From Actinoplanes sp040639655 (lineage in GTDB: Bacteria > Actinomycetota > Actinomycetes > Mycobacteriales > Micromonosporaceae), in NCBI RefSeq assembly GCF_040639655.1, contig NZ_JBFAAI010000003.1, forward strand, positions 1 to 64,000: a stretch of 64,000 nt of DNA, written 5' to 3'. The position numbers were made by a program, and so were the translations under genes. Below, in pieces: positions 44,196-52,273 of this stretch. Numbering within the stretch: the first letter of the stretch is position 1; each line of letters begins with the position of its first letter. Below the pieces are notes generated by a model that was not told where the DNA came from, did no database searches, and was given only the letters and a program-made list of their open reading frames with translations.

Positions 44196-44623
44196 GGGGT
44201 GACGCCTTTCGAAGCCGGAGGGGGAGCCGGTAGGAACTCGTCGAGCGCGACGGCGATCAACGCGGAGCGGTTGCCGGTAGTGTGCCGTGCCGCCAGATCG
44301 TCGATGACGGCGAGGTTGGCCGGGTGGGGCCGGAGGGACACCTGGACCCGGTCCTCGCGGTGGCGTCGCCGGCCGGAGCGCTGGGTGACGAAGATCCCGT
44401 CGGTCTCGCCGGCGGGTTCGCCGCTCGCGCCGATCAGGTCGGCGAGCCGGGTGTGGGTGGCGTTGAGCGCGTCGAACACGAGCTGGGTGTGGGAGCGGCC
44501 GGTGGCGGCGGCGCGTGCACGCAGCCTCGACCGCACGCCGACGGGCAGGTAGACGACCACACTGCCGCCGGCCCGGACCGCGCCACCTTCGCTGCCGGTG
44601 ATCGTGCTGGCGCTCCCTGGCAC
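44192..44623 (-). CDS. Tandem ribbon-helix-helix DNA-binding protein
   Basis: A 143-residue protein with two ribbon-helix-helix-like units. The first, residues about 20-58, is SVVVYLPVGVRSRLRARAAA followed by TGRSHTQLVFDAL. The second, about 93-130, is DRVQVSLRPHPANLAVIDDL followed by TTGNRSALIAVALDEFL. RHH proteins dimerise; two copies per chain could make a single-chain dimer or bind longer operators. A basic linker (RRRHREDR) joins the units. GTG 44623 follows GGAGGAAC, and the stop overlaps the start of the membrane gene by four bases, so both products probably act together. Candidate operators lie upstream at 44712-44732. Confidence 0.75.
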   Translation of the reverse strand: MPGSASTITGSEGGAVRAGGSVVVYLPVGVRSRLRARAAATGRSHTQLVFDALNATHTRLADLIGASGEPAGETDGIFVTQRSGRRRHREDRVQVSLRPHPANLAVIDDLAARHTTGNRSALIAVALDEFLPAPPPASKGVTP

Positions 44624-44711
44624 GGCTGTTCCTCCAGATGTCGGCGGGTGTCGGCGCGCTTTCTACCACGTCCGCGTTACCGACCCGGCATGCCACGCGC
44701 GAGCGCATGAC

Positions 44712-44732
44712 GCTATCCGATAGTGCTATCCG
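44712..44732. promoter_or_regulatory. Direct repeat GCTATCCG in divergent region, candidate RHH operator
   Basis: GCTATCCG occurs at 44712-44719 and 44725-44732, 13 bases apart, and CTATC-CG-ATAG forms a partial palindrome between them. It sits in the 201-base gap between the RHH-membrane gene pair and the divergent coiled-coil gene. RHH proteins often bind such short repeats. No other repeat was noticed in this gap. Confidence 0.4.
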
Positions 44733-44824
44733 GCTGCGATCGCGGGACGGAGTGGCGAAGATCCATTCATCCCATTACGTTCGGTTCGATGGGGATGCAG
44801 CGCCGGGAAGGGTTCTAGCGGGTG

Positions 44825-45451
44825 ATGGTCTGGACGTGGGTGGCCGGCGCCGCGGCAGTGGTGACGATCATCCTGACGTGTGTGGCGGCGGTGGCGGCGT
44901 GGCAGCGGCCGCGGCCGGGTCCGGCGGTGCCGGGCGAGGTGCAGGAACTGCTTGACGACGTGGAGTCGGTGCGGGCAGCCGCCGAGCGGGCGGCGGCCGA
45001 GGCCGACGAGGCACGGCGCCGGGCCGAGCGGGCGGCCGGGGCGCGCGACAAGGCGGAGGACCGTTTCCTGGAGGCCCAGTGGGAGGCCCGGGTCGCGACG
45101 GTGGACGAGACGCATCTGCTGGTGCAGCGGGCGGCGCTCGCGGCGTACCGGCGGGGTGAGTTGTCGGTGGAGCAGCTGAACGGCATCTGGCACCACGCCG
45201 GTCCGCCGGCCGCGCTGCTCGACCGCGATCAGGTCCGCGACGCCCGGCTTGCCTACGAGGAGGCGGTGGCCGAGACGGTGCAGGTACGGCAGCAGGCGCA
45301 TGTCGCGTCGGTCGCCGCCGAGGTGCTGGTCGAGGAGGCCCGCAACGCCGAGGTCGACGCCGTCGAGGCGTGGGAGGCGGAGGAGGCGGCCCGTCCCACT
45401 CTCGACAAGTTGTTCATCGGCGACGAGCCGGTCAGAGGAACCACACGATGA
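44825..45451 (+). CDS. Single-pass membrane protein with coiled coil
   Basis: A 208-residue protein of unknown function. Residues 4-25 form one membrane helix (WVAGAAAVVTIILTCVAAVA), so the rest is probably anchored at the membrane. Residues 38-85 are a charged, Ala/Glu/Arg-rich coiled coil (RAAAERAAAEADEARRRAER), and a second helical, Val/Glu-rich region (QVRQQAHVASVAAEVLVEEA) follows. GGAAGG lies before the start; GTG 44822 is one codon earlier and equally possible. The gene is divergent from the RHH-membrane pair and its 3' end overlaps the opposing gene by 20 bases. Confidence 0.75.
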   Translation: MVWTWVAGAAAVVTIILTCVAAVAAWQRPRPGPAVPGEVQELLDDVESVRAAAERAAAEADEARRRAERAAGARDKAEDRFLEAQWEARVATVDETHLLVQRAALAAYRRGELSVEQLNGIWHHAGPPAALLDRDQVRDARLAYEEAVAETVQVRQQAHVASVAAEVLVEEARNAEVDAVEAWEAEEAARPTLDKLFIGDEPVRGTTR

Positions 45452-45968
45452 CGCTGATCACCCCGATGGCGGCGAACACCATCAGAAGCAGGCCGCCGAT
45501 CACCTCGCCGCGACCCATGTCGGCTGGCGGCTGGTAGGGCTCGATCCGAGGAGCAGGAGAAAGAGCAGGATCTGGACCAGGAGCCCGCCGGGCAGGCGCC
45601 GGGGTCGGCCGGACCTGTGGGGTGCCGGCCCGCCGGATCAGCTCGGCGAGGCGGGCCTCGGCGACGGGCCCGAGCGGCCGGGGACTCTCGCCGTGCAGGA
45701 GCAGGGCCCGGAGCTGGTCACCGGCGGACCGGCGGTGAGCCTTGGCGAACGCCATGAGCTCCGCCGGGGTCGCCTCCTCGGTGAGGTAACCCCATCGGCC
45801 GGCCTCGGCGAGGTTGCCGGTGCGCCGGTGCACAGCGGCAAGCCGGGCGCGCAGCGAGAGATCGAGCCGGTCGGCCGCGATCAGGCTGTGCAGACGCTGT
45901 GCGGCGAGGTGGGTGTGACCGCGTTGCAGGTCGAGGTCCACTTTGGCCAGGGTCTCGGATTTCGCCAT
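45432..45968 (-). CDS. DUF6584-type tail-anchored protein
   Basis: A 178-residue protein. The N-terminal 75 residues resemble, from memory, DUF6584 (start SETLAKVDLDLQRGHTHLAA, then RLAAVHRRTGNLAEAGRWGYL). This reads as a TPR-like pair of helices involved in protein contact. A Pro/Ala-rich middle (VRPTPAPARRAPGPDP) connects to a C-terminal membrane helix at about 155-177 (VIGGLLLMVFAAIGVISVIV), so it is probably tail-anchored. CACAAT lies seven bases before ATG 45968, so a leaderless start is possible. The last 20 bases overlap the 3' end of the opposite gene. Function unknown. Confidence 0.75.
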   Translation of the reverse strand: MAKSETLAKVDLDLQRGHTHLAAQRLHSLIAADRLDLSLRARLAAVHRRTGNLAEAGRWGYLTEEATPAELMAFAKAHRRSAGDQLRALLLHGESPRPLGPVAEARLAELIRRAGTPQVRPTPAPARRAPGPDPALSPAPRIEPYQPPADMGRGEVIGGLLLMVFAAIGVISVIVWFL

Positions 45969-46025
45969 GGCATCGATTGTGGCCGGAGAGGGCCAGCCTC
46001 CGGCCCCATGTGCGAACAGGCACAG

Positions 46026-46057
46026 AACGGCCCGGCTGCCGGGGCAGCCGGGCCGTT
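46026..46057 (-). terminator. Intrinsic terminator of the triple-repeat gene
   Basis: AACGGCCCGGCTGCC (46026-46040) and GGCAGCCGGGCCGTT (46043-46057) are perfect 15-base arms. The two-base gap means the innermost pairs open to form the loop. The hairpin lies 23 bases downstream of the stop of the minus-strand gene at 46080. Confidence 0.8.
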
Positions 46058-46079
46058 CGCGGCGATCAGGTGAAGAGGA

Positions 46080-47285
46080 TCAGCTGTTCAGCGAGCAGGG
46101 AGCCAGGCCCTCGGCGTTCAGGTTCGGCTTCGCGGCGTTACGGCCGATCGCCGTCTCCATGCGGTTGATGGTCGCGAACCGCTTGTCCTCCAGCGGGCCG
46201 AGGATGGCGTTCTTGATGAAGTTCGCACCACCCTGGCCGACCGAGTTCTTGATCCGGGCGTTCGCCTCGTTGATCTGGGTCTGCAGCAGCGCCAGGTTCC
46301 GGTCGATCTCGGCCTGCGCCTGCGCCGGGATCGCCACGTTGATGGCGACGGCCGGGCAGTTGACGGTCGCGGTGCCGTCGTTGACACCGGCGTTGCCGCC
46401 GCCGTTGTTGCCCGCGTTGCCGTTGCCACCGGCGTTGCCGTTGTTCGCCGGCGGGTTCGCGGGCGCCGCGGCGCCACCGCCACCGGCGTTCACCGAGCAG
46501 GTGGACAGTCCTTCGGCGTTCAGGTCCGGCTTCGCGGCGTTACGGCCGATCGCCGTCTCCATCCGGTTGATCGTGGCGAACCGCTTGTCCTTCAGCGGGC
46601 CGAGGATCGCGTTCTGCACGAAGTTCGCGCCGCCCTGGCCGACGGAGTTCTTGAGCCGGGTGTTCGCCTCGTCGATCTGGGTCTGCAGCAGCGCCAGGTT
46701 CCGGTCGATCTCGGCCTGCGCCTGCGCCGGGATCGCCACGTTGATAACGACGTCCGGACAGGCGATCGTTCCGACGTTCCCGGCCGCGGCGGCGCCGGCC
46801 TGCACCGACTTCGCGGGTACCTGGGCCGGCTCGGGCGAGGCGTTGCCACCGCCGCCGGTGTTCAGCGTGCAGGGCGCCAGGCCCTCAGCATTCAGGTCCG
46901 GCTTGGCCAGGGTACGGCCGATCGCCGTCTCCATCCGGTTGATCGTGGCGAACCGCTTGTCCTTCAGCGGGCCGAGGATCGCGTTCTGGATGAAGTTGGG
47001 GCCACCCTGACCCTGGCTGGTACGGATCCGGTTGTTGGCCTCCTGGATCTGCGTGTTCAGCAGCTGCAGGTTGCGGGCGATCTCGGCCTGGGCCTGGGCC
47101 GGCACGGCACCGAGCTTGTCGGCGACCGTCTGGCAGTTCACTGTGGGTACAGCACTGTCGGCGGCGGCCGCCACGCCGAGTCCGACCCCGACGAGCGCCA
47201 CCGCGACGCCTGCCACACCGGCGACCCGCCAGCGCCGGATGTTCGATGCCCCCGCGTTGCTCCGGTAGCTCCGGTACCGCTTCAT
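46080..47285 (-). CDS. Secreted protein with three tandem about 93-residue repeats
   Basis: A 401-residue exported protein of a type I do not recognise. The N-terminus has a long basic stretch and a hydrophobic core (VAGVAGVAVALVGVGLGV) with cleavage near AAAAD. Three repeats follow at residues 49-142, 174-266 and 307-400. Each begins with a Cys (51, 176, 310), continues with a helix of the type PAQAQAEIDRNLALLQTQI, contains NAILGPLKDKRFATINRMET and ends with a Cys (139, 263, 397), implying one disulfide per repeat. Linkers are Gly/Asn/Ala-rich. AAGGAAGG precedes ATG 47285. A CebR-like palindrome lies in the promoter region, so carbohydrate control is possible. Confidence 0.8.
   Translation of the reverse strand: MKRYRSYRSNAGASNIRRWRVAGVAGVAVALVGVGLGVAAAADSAVPTVNCQTVADKLGAVPAQAQAEIARNLQLLNTQIQEANNRIRTSQGQGGPNFIQNAILGPLKDKRFATINRMETAIGRTLAKPDLNAEGLAPCTLNTGGGGNASPEPAQVPAKSVQAGAAAAGNVGTIACPDVVINVAIPAQAQAEIDRNLALLQTQIDEANTRLKNSVGQGGANFVQNAILGPLKDKRFATINRMETAIGRNAAKPDLNAEGLSTCSVNAGGGGAAAPANPPANNGNAGGNGNAGNNGGGNAGVNDGTATVNCPAVAINVAIPAQAQAEIDRNLALLQTQINEANARIKNSVGQGGANFIKNAILGPLEDKRFATINRMETAIGRNAAKPNLNAEGLAPCSLNS
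46086..47141. repeat. Three in-gene repeats of about 280 bp
   Basis: Repeat one is at 46860-47141, repeat two at 46488-46766 and repeat three at 46086-46367. Repeats two and three are the most alike; repeat one is more diverged, especially in its first third. They are separated by Gly/Asn-rich linker DNA of 93-120 bases. Such similarity indicates recent duplication or gene conversion. Confidence 0.85.
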
Positions 47286-47326
47286 GTGCGTGCCTTCCTT
47301 TTGAACCGCCTTCTCGCCGGTCCATA

Positions 47327-47340
47327 CGGGAACGCTCCCA
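47327..47340. promoter_or_regulatory. CebR-like palindrome upstream of the triple-repeat gene
   Basis: On the minus strand the sequence TGGGAGCGTTCCCG matches 12 of 14 positions of the CebR/CelR operator TGGGAGCGCTCCCA known from actinobacterial cellulose and cellobiose regulons. It lies about 42 bases upstream of the start at 47285. A CebR homologue is not encoded nearby. The match is recalled consensus, not a computed score. Confidence 0.45.
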
Positions 47341-47408
47341 AGCGCGGATCACCGAAGATCGGAATAAAGAAAAACTTAAGGTTCCAGGGCTTCCTCTTTA
47401 AAGGAAAC

Positions 47409-48020
47409 TCACCATACGAAGGTCTGCTCGGCGCTCACGCTGGTGGCCCGCGCCCTCAGTACGCCGTGCAGAACGCCACGGAACGTGACCTCCGCGGAGA
47501 CCCAGCGGCGGTTGTCCCGGGCATAGAACGAGAACTGGCCACCTGGGGCGCTGTTGGAGTAATACCGCTCCCACCCGCCGGCCTTCTCGGCCTGGGCCCG
47601 CAGCATGCCGTACCGGGCACCGGCGTTGTCGAGCTCGGCCGAGACGAACTCGTTGTTGGCCTGGGACCGCAGTTTCGTGACCCCGGACGCGGCGTCCCGG
47701 CACACGATGAATTTCTCCCACTTGCCGGGCGCCACCGCGCGGGCCCGCAACGCGCCGTAGTCGCCGTCCTCCCAGCCGATCTCGGCGGACACGTAGCGCC
47801 TGTTGGCCACCGACTTGATGGTGATGTCATGCCAGCAGGGCACCTGCGGAGCGCCGGTGACCGCGGCGACGTCCCGGCGCATCTGCTCCAGCACGGGCGA
47901 TCCGGTGCCGGGCGGGGTCAGAACGCCGGTCGATCCGGTGGCGCCGGCCGGCCCGCCGAGGCCCGCGAGAAGGAGGATTCCGGCCGGGACCGCCGCCAGC
48001 CGACGGGCAACAATATTCAT
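47409..48020 (-). CDS. Secreted beta-trefoil (fascin-like) protein
   Basis: A 203-residue exported protein. After a signal peptide (ARRLAAVPAGILLLAGLGG, cleaved near GATG), the mature part consists of three related units. These include VANRRYVSAEIGWEDG, QANNEFVSAELDNAG and RDNRRWVSAEVTFRG, each with a YVSAE-type core, the mark of a fascin-like beta-trefoil. Such folds bind carbohydrate or protein. Cys residues at PCWHD and VCRD may pair. ATG 48020 has GGAGTG eight bases upstream; an upstream in-frame ATG at 48053 adds an unlikely N-terminus. It sits among secreted proteins and pectate lyase, so binding a plant or fungal polysaccharide is plausible. Confidence 0.8.
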   Translation of the reverse strand: MNIVARRLAAVPAGILLLAGLGGPAGATGSTGVLTPPGTGSPVLEQMRRDVAAVTGAPQVPCWHDITIKSVANRRYVSAEIGWEDGDYGALRARAVAPGKWEKFIVCRDAASGVTKLRSQANNEFVSAELDNAGARYGMLRAQAEKAGGWERYYSNSAPGGQFSFYARDNRRWVSAEVTFRGVLHGVLRARATSVSAEQTFVW

Positions 48021-48110
48021 GACCAACACTCCGATAACCGGCATTTTCGACAACGTGCGTCAGCGTAGTCGAGGCGGCCGCGACGGAGTTCCGGAATCGG
48101 GGCGGAAAAC

Positions 48111-48144
48111 CGGTTCCCGGCCGTGTCGTACCGGCCGGGAACCG
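48111..48144 (-). terminator. Intrinsic terminator of the pectate lyase gene
   Basis: A 13-bp perfect stem (CGGTTCCCGGCCG with CGGCCGGGAACCG) and an 8-base loop. On the minus strand it is followed by GTTTTCC, giving a short U-run. The hairpin lies five bases after the pectate lyase stop at 48149. Confidence 0.85.
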
Positions 48145-48148
48145 TGAC

Positions 48149-49462
48149 TCACAACCGGCCCGCGCCGGCGCCGTTGCCGACCACCGCCGGAACCTGCTCG
48201 GTGGGCGTCACCGGACCGGCCCGCAGCACCGGCCTCCAGCCGGCGTCCGCGCCCAGGTCCGGGTCGTGGGTGGCGTTGTACTCGTCGAGCAGACTGACCG
48301 CCTCGACCGGCCCGGTGCCGACCCGCGTGAGCGTGCCGATCTCGGTGATGGCCGTGCCACCCCAGTCGTAGACGACGTCCTCCAGGGCGAGATCCGCACT
48401 GCGCAGCAGGAAGTTGTTCTCGGCATAGATTGCCGAGTAGACCCCCACCCCCCACGAGTACGAATAGGCGTCCTCATCGGTCTGGTAGAAGTAGTTGTTG
48501 TAGACGTCGACCTGTCCGAATCGGACACGCGGCACCCGCTGCCCCACGTTGGCGAACAGGTTGTGGTGCAGGGTGACCCGGAGTTTCCCGAGGTCCGCGC
48601 CGACCGTGTTGGTGGATCCGATCAGCATCGTCTTGTCGTGCTCCTGGAACACGTTCCAGGAGGCGGTGACGTAGTCGGACGCGCGGATGATGTCGAGCGC
48701 GCCGTCGTGCACCTGGTAGGGCCGCCCGAAGTACCGCGGCTGACTGGCGTCGATGTTGTTGCCGTCGCTGAACGTGTTGTGGTCCGCCCACACGTGCGTG
48801 GCCCCGGTAAGCGTCACCAGGTCGTAGGCGGAGTTCCAGTTGCCGAGCGAACCGTCGGTCGGATCCCAGGCCGGGAAGCAGTCGGCCGCGTCCTCGAACC
48901 GCACGTTGCGCACGATCACGTTGTCCACGTTCTGGATCAGCAGGTTGCCGCCGACGAGCCGGGCGTTCGGCAGGCCGTAGATGGTGGTGTTGGCACCGAC
49001 CCGGAACTGGATCCGGGCCGCCTGGTTGCGCTGCGACCGGACCCGGGCCTCCTCGAGCGGGCCCGTCGGCCGGGACGTGCGACCCCACACCGCGGGATCG
49101 TAGGCGGCCAGGTAACCGTCCAGCGTGTACGCCGGGTCGGCGTAGTCGGCACAGGTCAGCGGGTTGCCCGCGTCGTCCTCGTTGGCCCGGATGGTGCCCT
49201 TGATCAGCACGATCCGCGGGGTGGGGTCGGTGCCACCGGCCAGCGCGGCGGCGAGTTCCGCGCGATTGCGCACCACGAACACGTGCGCGTCGTCGGCCGC
49301 GCTGCCACCGGTGGTCCCGGTGGTCGCGGCGGCCCATCCGTCGTTCGCGGGCAGGACAGCCCGCGCCTCGGCCGGCGCTGTCAGCGGGGCCGCGGAGGCG
49401 GGAACAGAGGCGACACCGGCGGCGAGGACGAGGCCGATGGTCGCGGCGAGAGCGGTACGCAC
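48149..49462 (-). CDS. Secreted pectate lyase (polysaccharide lyase family 1)
   Basis: A 437-residue exported enzyme that cleaves polygalacturonate by beta-elimination. The signal peptide is residues 1-25 (ALAATIGLVLAAGVASVPAS). The body is a right-handed beta-helix. Family hallmarks include HVWADHNTFSDGNN, DGALDIIRASDYVTASWNVF with its metal-binding acids, and the catalytic Arg within QRVPRVRFGQVDVYNNYF. GTG 49462 is preceded by GGGTAGG. It belongs functionally with the uronate catabolic genes upstream, which metabolise its products. A dimeric or CBM tail is absent. Confidence 0.93.
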   Translation of the reverse strand: MRTALAATIGLVLAAGVASVPASAAPLTAPAEARAVLPANDGWAAATTGTTGGSAADDAHVFVVRNRAELAAALAGGTDPTPRIVLIKGTIRANEDDAGNPLTCADYADPAYTLDGYLAAYDPAVWGRTSRPTGPLEEARVRSQRNQAARIQFRVGANTTIYGLPNARLVGGNLLIQNVDNVIVRNVRFEDAADCFPAWDPTDGSLGNWNSAYDLVTLTGATHVWADHNTFSDGNNIDASQPRYFGRPYQVHDGALDIIRASDYVTASWNVFQEHDKTMLIGSTNTVGADLGKLRVTLHHNLFANVGQRVPRVRFGQVDVYNNYFYQTDEDAYSYSWGVGVYSAIYAENNFLLRSADLALEDVVYDWGGTAITEIGTLTRVGTGPVEAVSLLDEYNATHDPDLGADAGWRPVLRAGPVTPTEQVPAVVGNGAGAGRL

Positions 49463-49590
49463 GGCCTACCCGACCGATTCCCGGCCCGAGAGAGCATTCA
49501 CTGCATCAGATCCCTTCTCTAATGAAAATCCCTTTCCGGTACGGCGGACGAGCGCACGAAAGCACGCCCGCCCGCCGTGGCTCTGGTGGT

Positions 49591-50724
49591 TCAGCGGACC
49601 TCGGCCAGTCCGTCGATCGGAACTCGTACGCCGGGCCGGGACCAGGGCACGCCCGACTCGGAGGGCAGCCGTCCCGTGTCGGCCATCTCACGGACCAGCG
49701 CGTCGATGCCCGCGATGACCGAGCCGCCGCCGTCCGGATGCGGTTCCCGCCAGCGGGGGCCGATCTCCGCGGGCGGTGGGGCGGCCACGATCGCCTCGAC
49801 CACCGCGGTGAACCCGGCGGTCCGCTCGAGCGGCGCCAGCAGCGGGACGGCCGGGTCGCGCCGGTGTTCGAGCAGGTTCTCCAGCAGGCCCACCCGGCCC
49901 GGGACATGCTTGAACTCGGGCTCCCCCGGGAGCCGCAGGCGGTCTGTCGGGTATTCCAGGACGGCGTCGCCGACCCGGATCTCGCCGGCGATGAACACCG
50001 GCGAGGCGAGCGTCACGGCCGCCGTGATCCGCCGCCCGCCGGTACCGGTCAGTCGCAGGAACGTGGTGTCGTCGGTCTCGATGTCCCGGGTCCGGTAGCG
50101 CTCCAACTCGATCTCGACCGGCTGGAACCCGGGCACACGTGCCCCGGCGGCCACCAGCGCCTGCATCAACGCGTGCGCGAACGGGTTGACCAGCGCGCCG
50201 TCGAGCACCGGGCGGCCGTCGACGGTACGCCGGCCGGCCCACGGCGCACGCCGGTAATAGGTGTCCGGCCGCCACCAGGCTCCGGTCACCCCGATGTCGC
50301 CGTCCGGTGCCGCCACGCAGAGTTCGGCGAGCGCTGCCGAGCCGAGCGCCTGAAAACCGACCTGGCAGATCCGCCCGGTGGCGGCCACGGCCTCGGCGAG
50401 GGTCGTGTGCTCGGCCAGCGACATGACCGGCGGCTTCTCCAGCAGCAGGTCAGCACCGGCCGCGAACACGTCGAGCGCGATGGCCAGATGTGTGTGCGGC
50501 GGGGTGCAGATGATGACGACCTCGGGCCGCGCGGCCGACAGCAGGGTGAGGTGGTCGGTGAAGAACGGCACGCCCGGCAGCGGTGCGTCCGGGTGCGGTT
50601 CCACCGGCTGCCGGTCACACAGCCCCGCCACCTCGACCAGTCCCGCGTCGGAGAGCCGCTGGAGCACACGCCGATGCGACAGCCCGTGCCCTCCCGCGCC
50701 GATCAGCGCGACCCGTGTGCTCAT
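49591..50724 (-). CDS. Gfo/Idh/MocA-family oxidoreductase
   Basis: A 377-residue NAD(P)-dependent dehydrogenase for a sugar or sugar acid. The dinucleotide fold starts at once (STRVALIGAGGHGLSH), and the catalytic Lys is in LLLEKPPVMS. The second domain has the usual helix-sheet plan, ending with PGVRVPIDGLAEVR. ATG 50724 is used; the ribosome site is weak. It lies about 85 bases after the fructuronate reductase stop on the same strand, so it may be part of that operon. The substrate is not evident. Confidence 0.85.
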   Translation of the reverse strand: MSTRVALIGAGGHGLSHRRVLQRLSDAGLVEVAGLCDRQPVEPHPDAPLPGVPFFTDHLTLLSAARPEVVIICTPPHTHLAIALDVFAAGADLLLEKPPVMSLAEHTTLAEAVAATGRICQVGFQALGSAALAELCVAAPDGDIGVTGAWWRPDTYYRRAPWAGRRTVDGRPVLDGALVNPFAHALMQALVAAGARVPGFQPVEIELERYRTRDIETDDTTFLRLTGTGGRRITAAVTLASPVFIAGEIRVGDAVLEYPTDRLRLPGEPEFKHVPGRVGLLENLLEHRRDPAVPLLAPLERTAGFTAVVEAIVAAPPPAEIGPRWREPHPDGGGSVIAGIDALVREMADTGRLPSESGVPWSRPGVRVPIDGLAEVR

Positions 50725-50809
50725 GCTGTGCCTGCCTTCGACATGCTCTCCCGGCCCTCGCCTGCGACGATGCGGCCCGGTCCGGCTTGCTGCCGCTCGG
50801 TGCAGTCGA

Positions 50810-52273
50810 TCATGTCCCTAGCCCCGCCACGGTCGCCTCGACACCGTGCCGCTCGAGTTCGCCGTACCAGCGGATCAGCCCGGAACGCAGCACGTCGTCG
50901 CCGGCCAGGTGCGCCGGGAAGATCTCACCGAGGGCCAGCAGGGCGCCGACCACGCCGGCCGGGTTGTCCGGGGCGGCGGCGAGCGCGGCCCGGATCCGGC
51001 CGGCCAGCGGGTCGTCCAGCTGGAGCGGGGCGCCGTTGTCGGCGTACCCCCGCGCGAAGCGCATCCACGCCGCCAGGACGAGGACCGCCCAGCCCGGAGT
51101 GGCGCCGGCCCGCCGCAGGTCGGAGATGGTGCCGAGCAACCGGTGCGGCAACTTCTGCGAGCCGTCCATGGCCACCTGCAGGTTGCGGTGGCCCAGTTCG
51201 CGGTTGGCGAAGCGCTCCAGAGCGGTCTCCCCGTAGCCGACCACCGTGACGCCCGGCGGCGGTTCGAAGGTCGGGGCGATGTCCTCGGCGATGAACCGGC
51301 GCAGCATTCCCGGCAGGCCGGGGATGTCCAGGGAGTCGGCGATCAGCTCGCGGCCCGCCAGTGCCCCGAGATAAGCGCACGCCGAGTGGACCGCGTTGAG
51401 GGCCCGCAGTTTCAGCTTCTCCCAGGACGTAACGTCATCGGTCATGATCGCGCCGACGCCCGCCCAGTCCGGCCGCCCACCGGGGAAGTCGTCCTGCATC
51501 ACCCACTGGGTGAAGGACTCGGCCACCACCGGCGCGGCGTCGTCGGCGCCGAGCGCGAGAGCCGTACGCCGGATGTGGCCGGCGCTGGTGGCCGGCACGA
51601 TCCGGTCGACCATGGTGGCCGGGAACGCCACACCGGCCGGCAGGTGCGCCCCGGCGACGTCGAGGGCCTGCTCGACGAGGCCACGGATGCGCGGCCCGTT
51701 GCCCTGCAGGTTGTCGCAGCACAGCACGGTCAGCGGACCGCCACCGGCCGCCTGTCGGCGCAGCAGGCCACGGACCAGGAGCGCCGGTACGGTCGTCGGC
51801 GGCGCGTGCCCGGTCAGCTGGTCGCGCAGCTCGTCGTCGAGCAGCAGCCGCCCGGCCGGGTCGAGCCGGTACGCCTTCTCGGTCACGGTCATCGACACGA
51901 TCCGGATGTTCGGGTCGGCGATCGCCGCCACCACGCCGTACGGGTCGCCGGCCGCGTGCCCGAAGCCGGCGAGGATGCCGACGGCACGAGCCCGGTCCTC
52001 GCCGTCGCCGACGGTGAGGACGCTGTAGAGCCCGTCCTGTTCGCGCAGCTTGTCGAGGATCTCGCGCGAGCGGGGTGCCACCCCCACGATGCCCCATTGG
52101 CCGCCCGACGCGGCGACCGCGGCCTCGGTGAAGACGGCCTGGTGGGCACGGTGGAAGGCACCGAGTCCGAGGTGGACGATGCCGGGCCGCACAGACCCGG
52201 GCTCGACGGCCGGCCGGGCTGCCGCGGGCAGCGACGACAGGGCGCCGCGGTCGAGGCGGTAGGTCACCGTCAT
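50810..52273 (-). CDS. uxuB: Fructuronate (or tagaturonate) reductase, mannitol dehydrogenase family
   Basis: A 487-residue NAD-dependent reductase converting fructuronate to mannonate (or tagaturonate to altronate). The nucleotide-binding motif IVHLGLGAFHRAHQAVF is near residues 32-50. The catalytic region KLKLRALNAVHSACAYLGAL has the Lys and Asn-x-x-His of the family. Length is close to known UxuB. It overlaps the uronate isomerase stop by four bases, so the two consecutive enzymes are coupled. Which keto acid is used depends on the isomerase substrate and cannot be decided from sequence. Mannonate dehydratase and KDG kinase genes are absent from this window. Confidence 0.88.
   Translation of the reverse strand: MTVTYRLDRGALSSLPAAARPAVEPGSVRPGIVHLGLGAFHRAHQAVFTEAAVAASGGQWGIVGVAPRSREILDKLREQDGLYSVLTVGDGEDRARAVGILAGFGHAAGDPYGVVAAIADPNIRIVSMTVTEKAYRLDPAGRLLLDDELRDQLTGHAPPTTVPALLVRGLLRRQAAGGGPLTVLCCDNLQGNGPRIRGLVEQALDVAGAHLPAGVAFPATMVDRIVPATSAGHIRRTALALGADDAAPVVAESFTQWVMQDDFPGGRPDWAGVGAIMTDDVTSWEKLKLRALNAVHSACAYLGALAGRELIADSLDIPGLPGMLRRFIAEDIAPTFEPPPGVTVVGYGETALERFANRELGHRNLQVAMDGSQKLPHRLLGTISDLRRAGATPGWAVLVLAAWMRFARGYADNGAPLQLDDPLAGRIRAALAAAPDNPAGVVGALLALGEIFPAHLAGDDVLRSGLIRWYGELERHGVEATVAGLGT

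Noticed and set aside
42717..44552. A 611-codon plus-strand open frame opposite the membrane and RHH genes
   Set aside because: It is produced by the in-frame 15-bp repeat and GC bias; no motif or start signal supports it.
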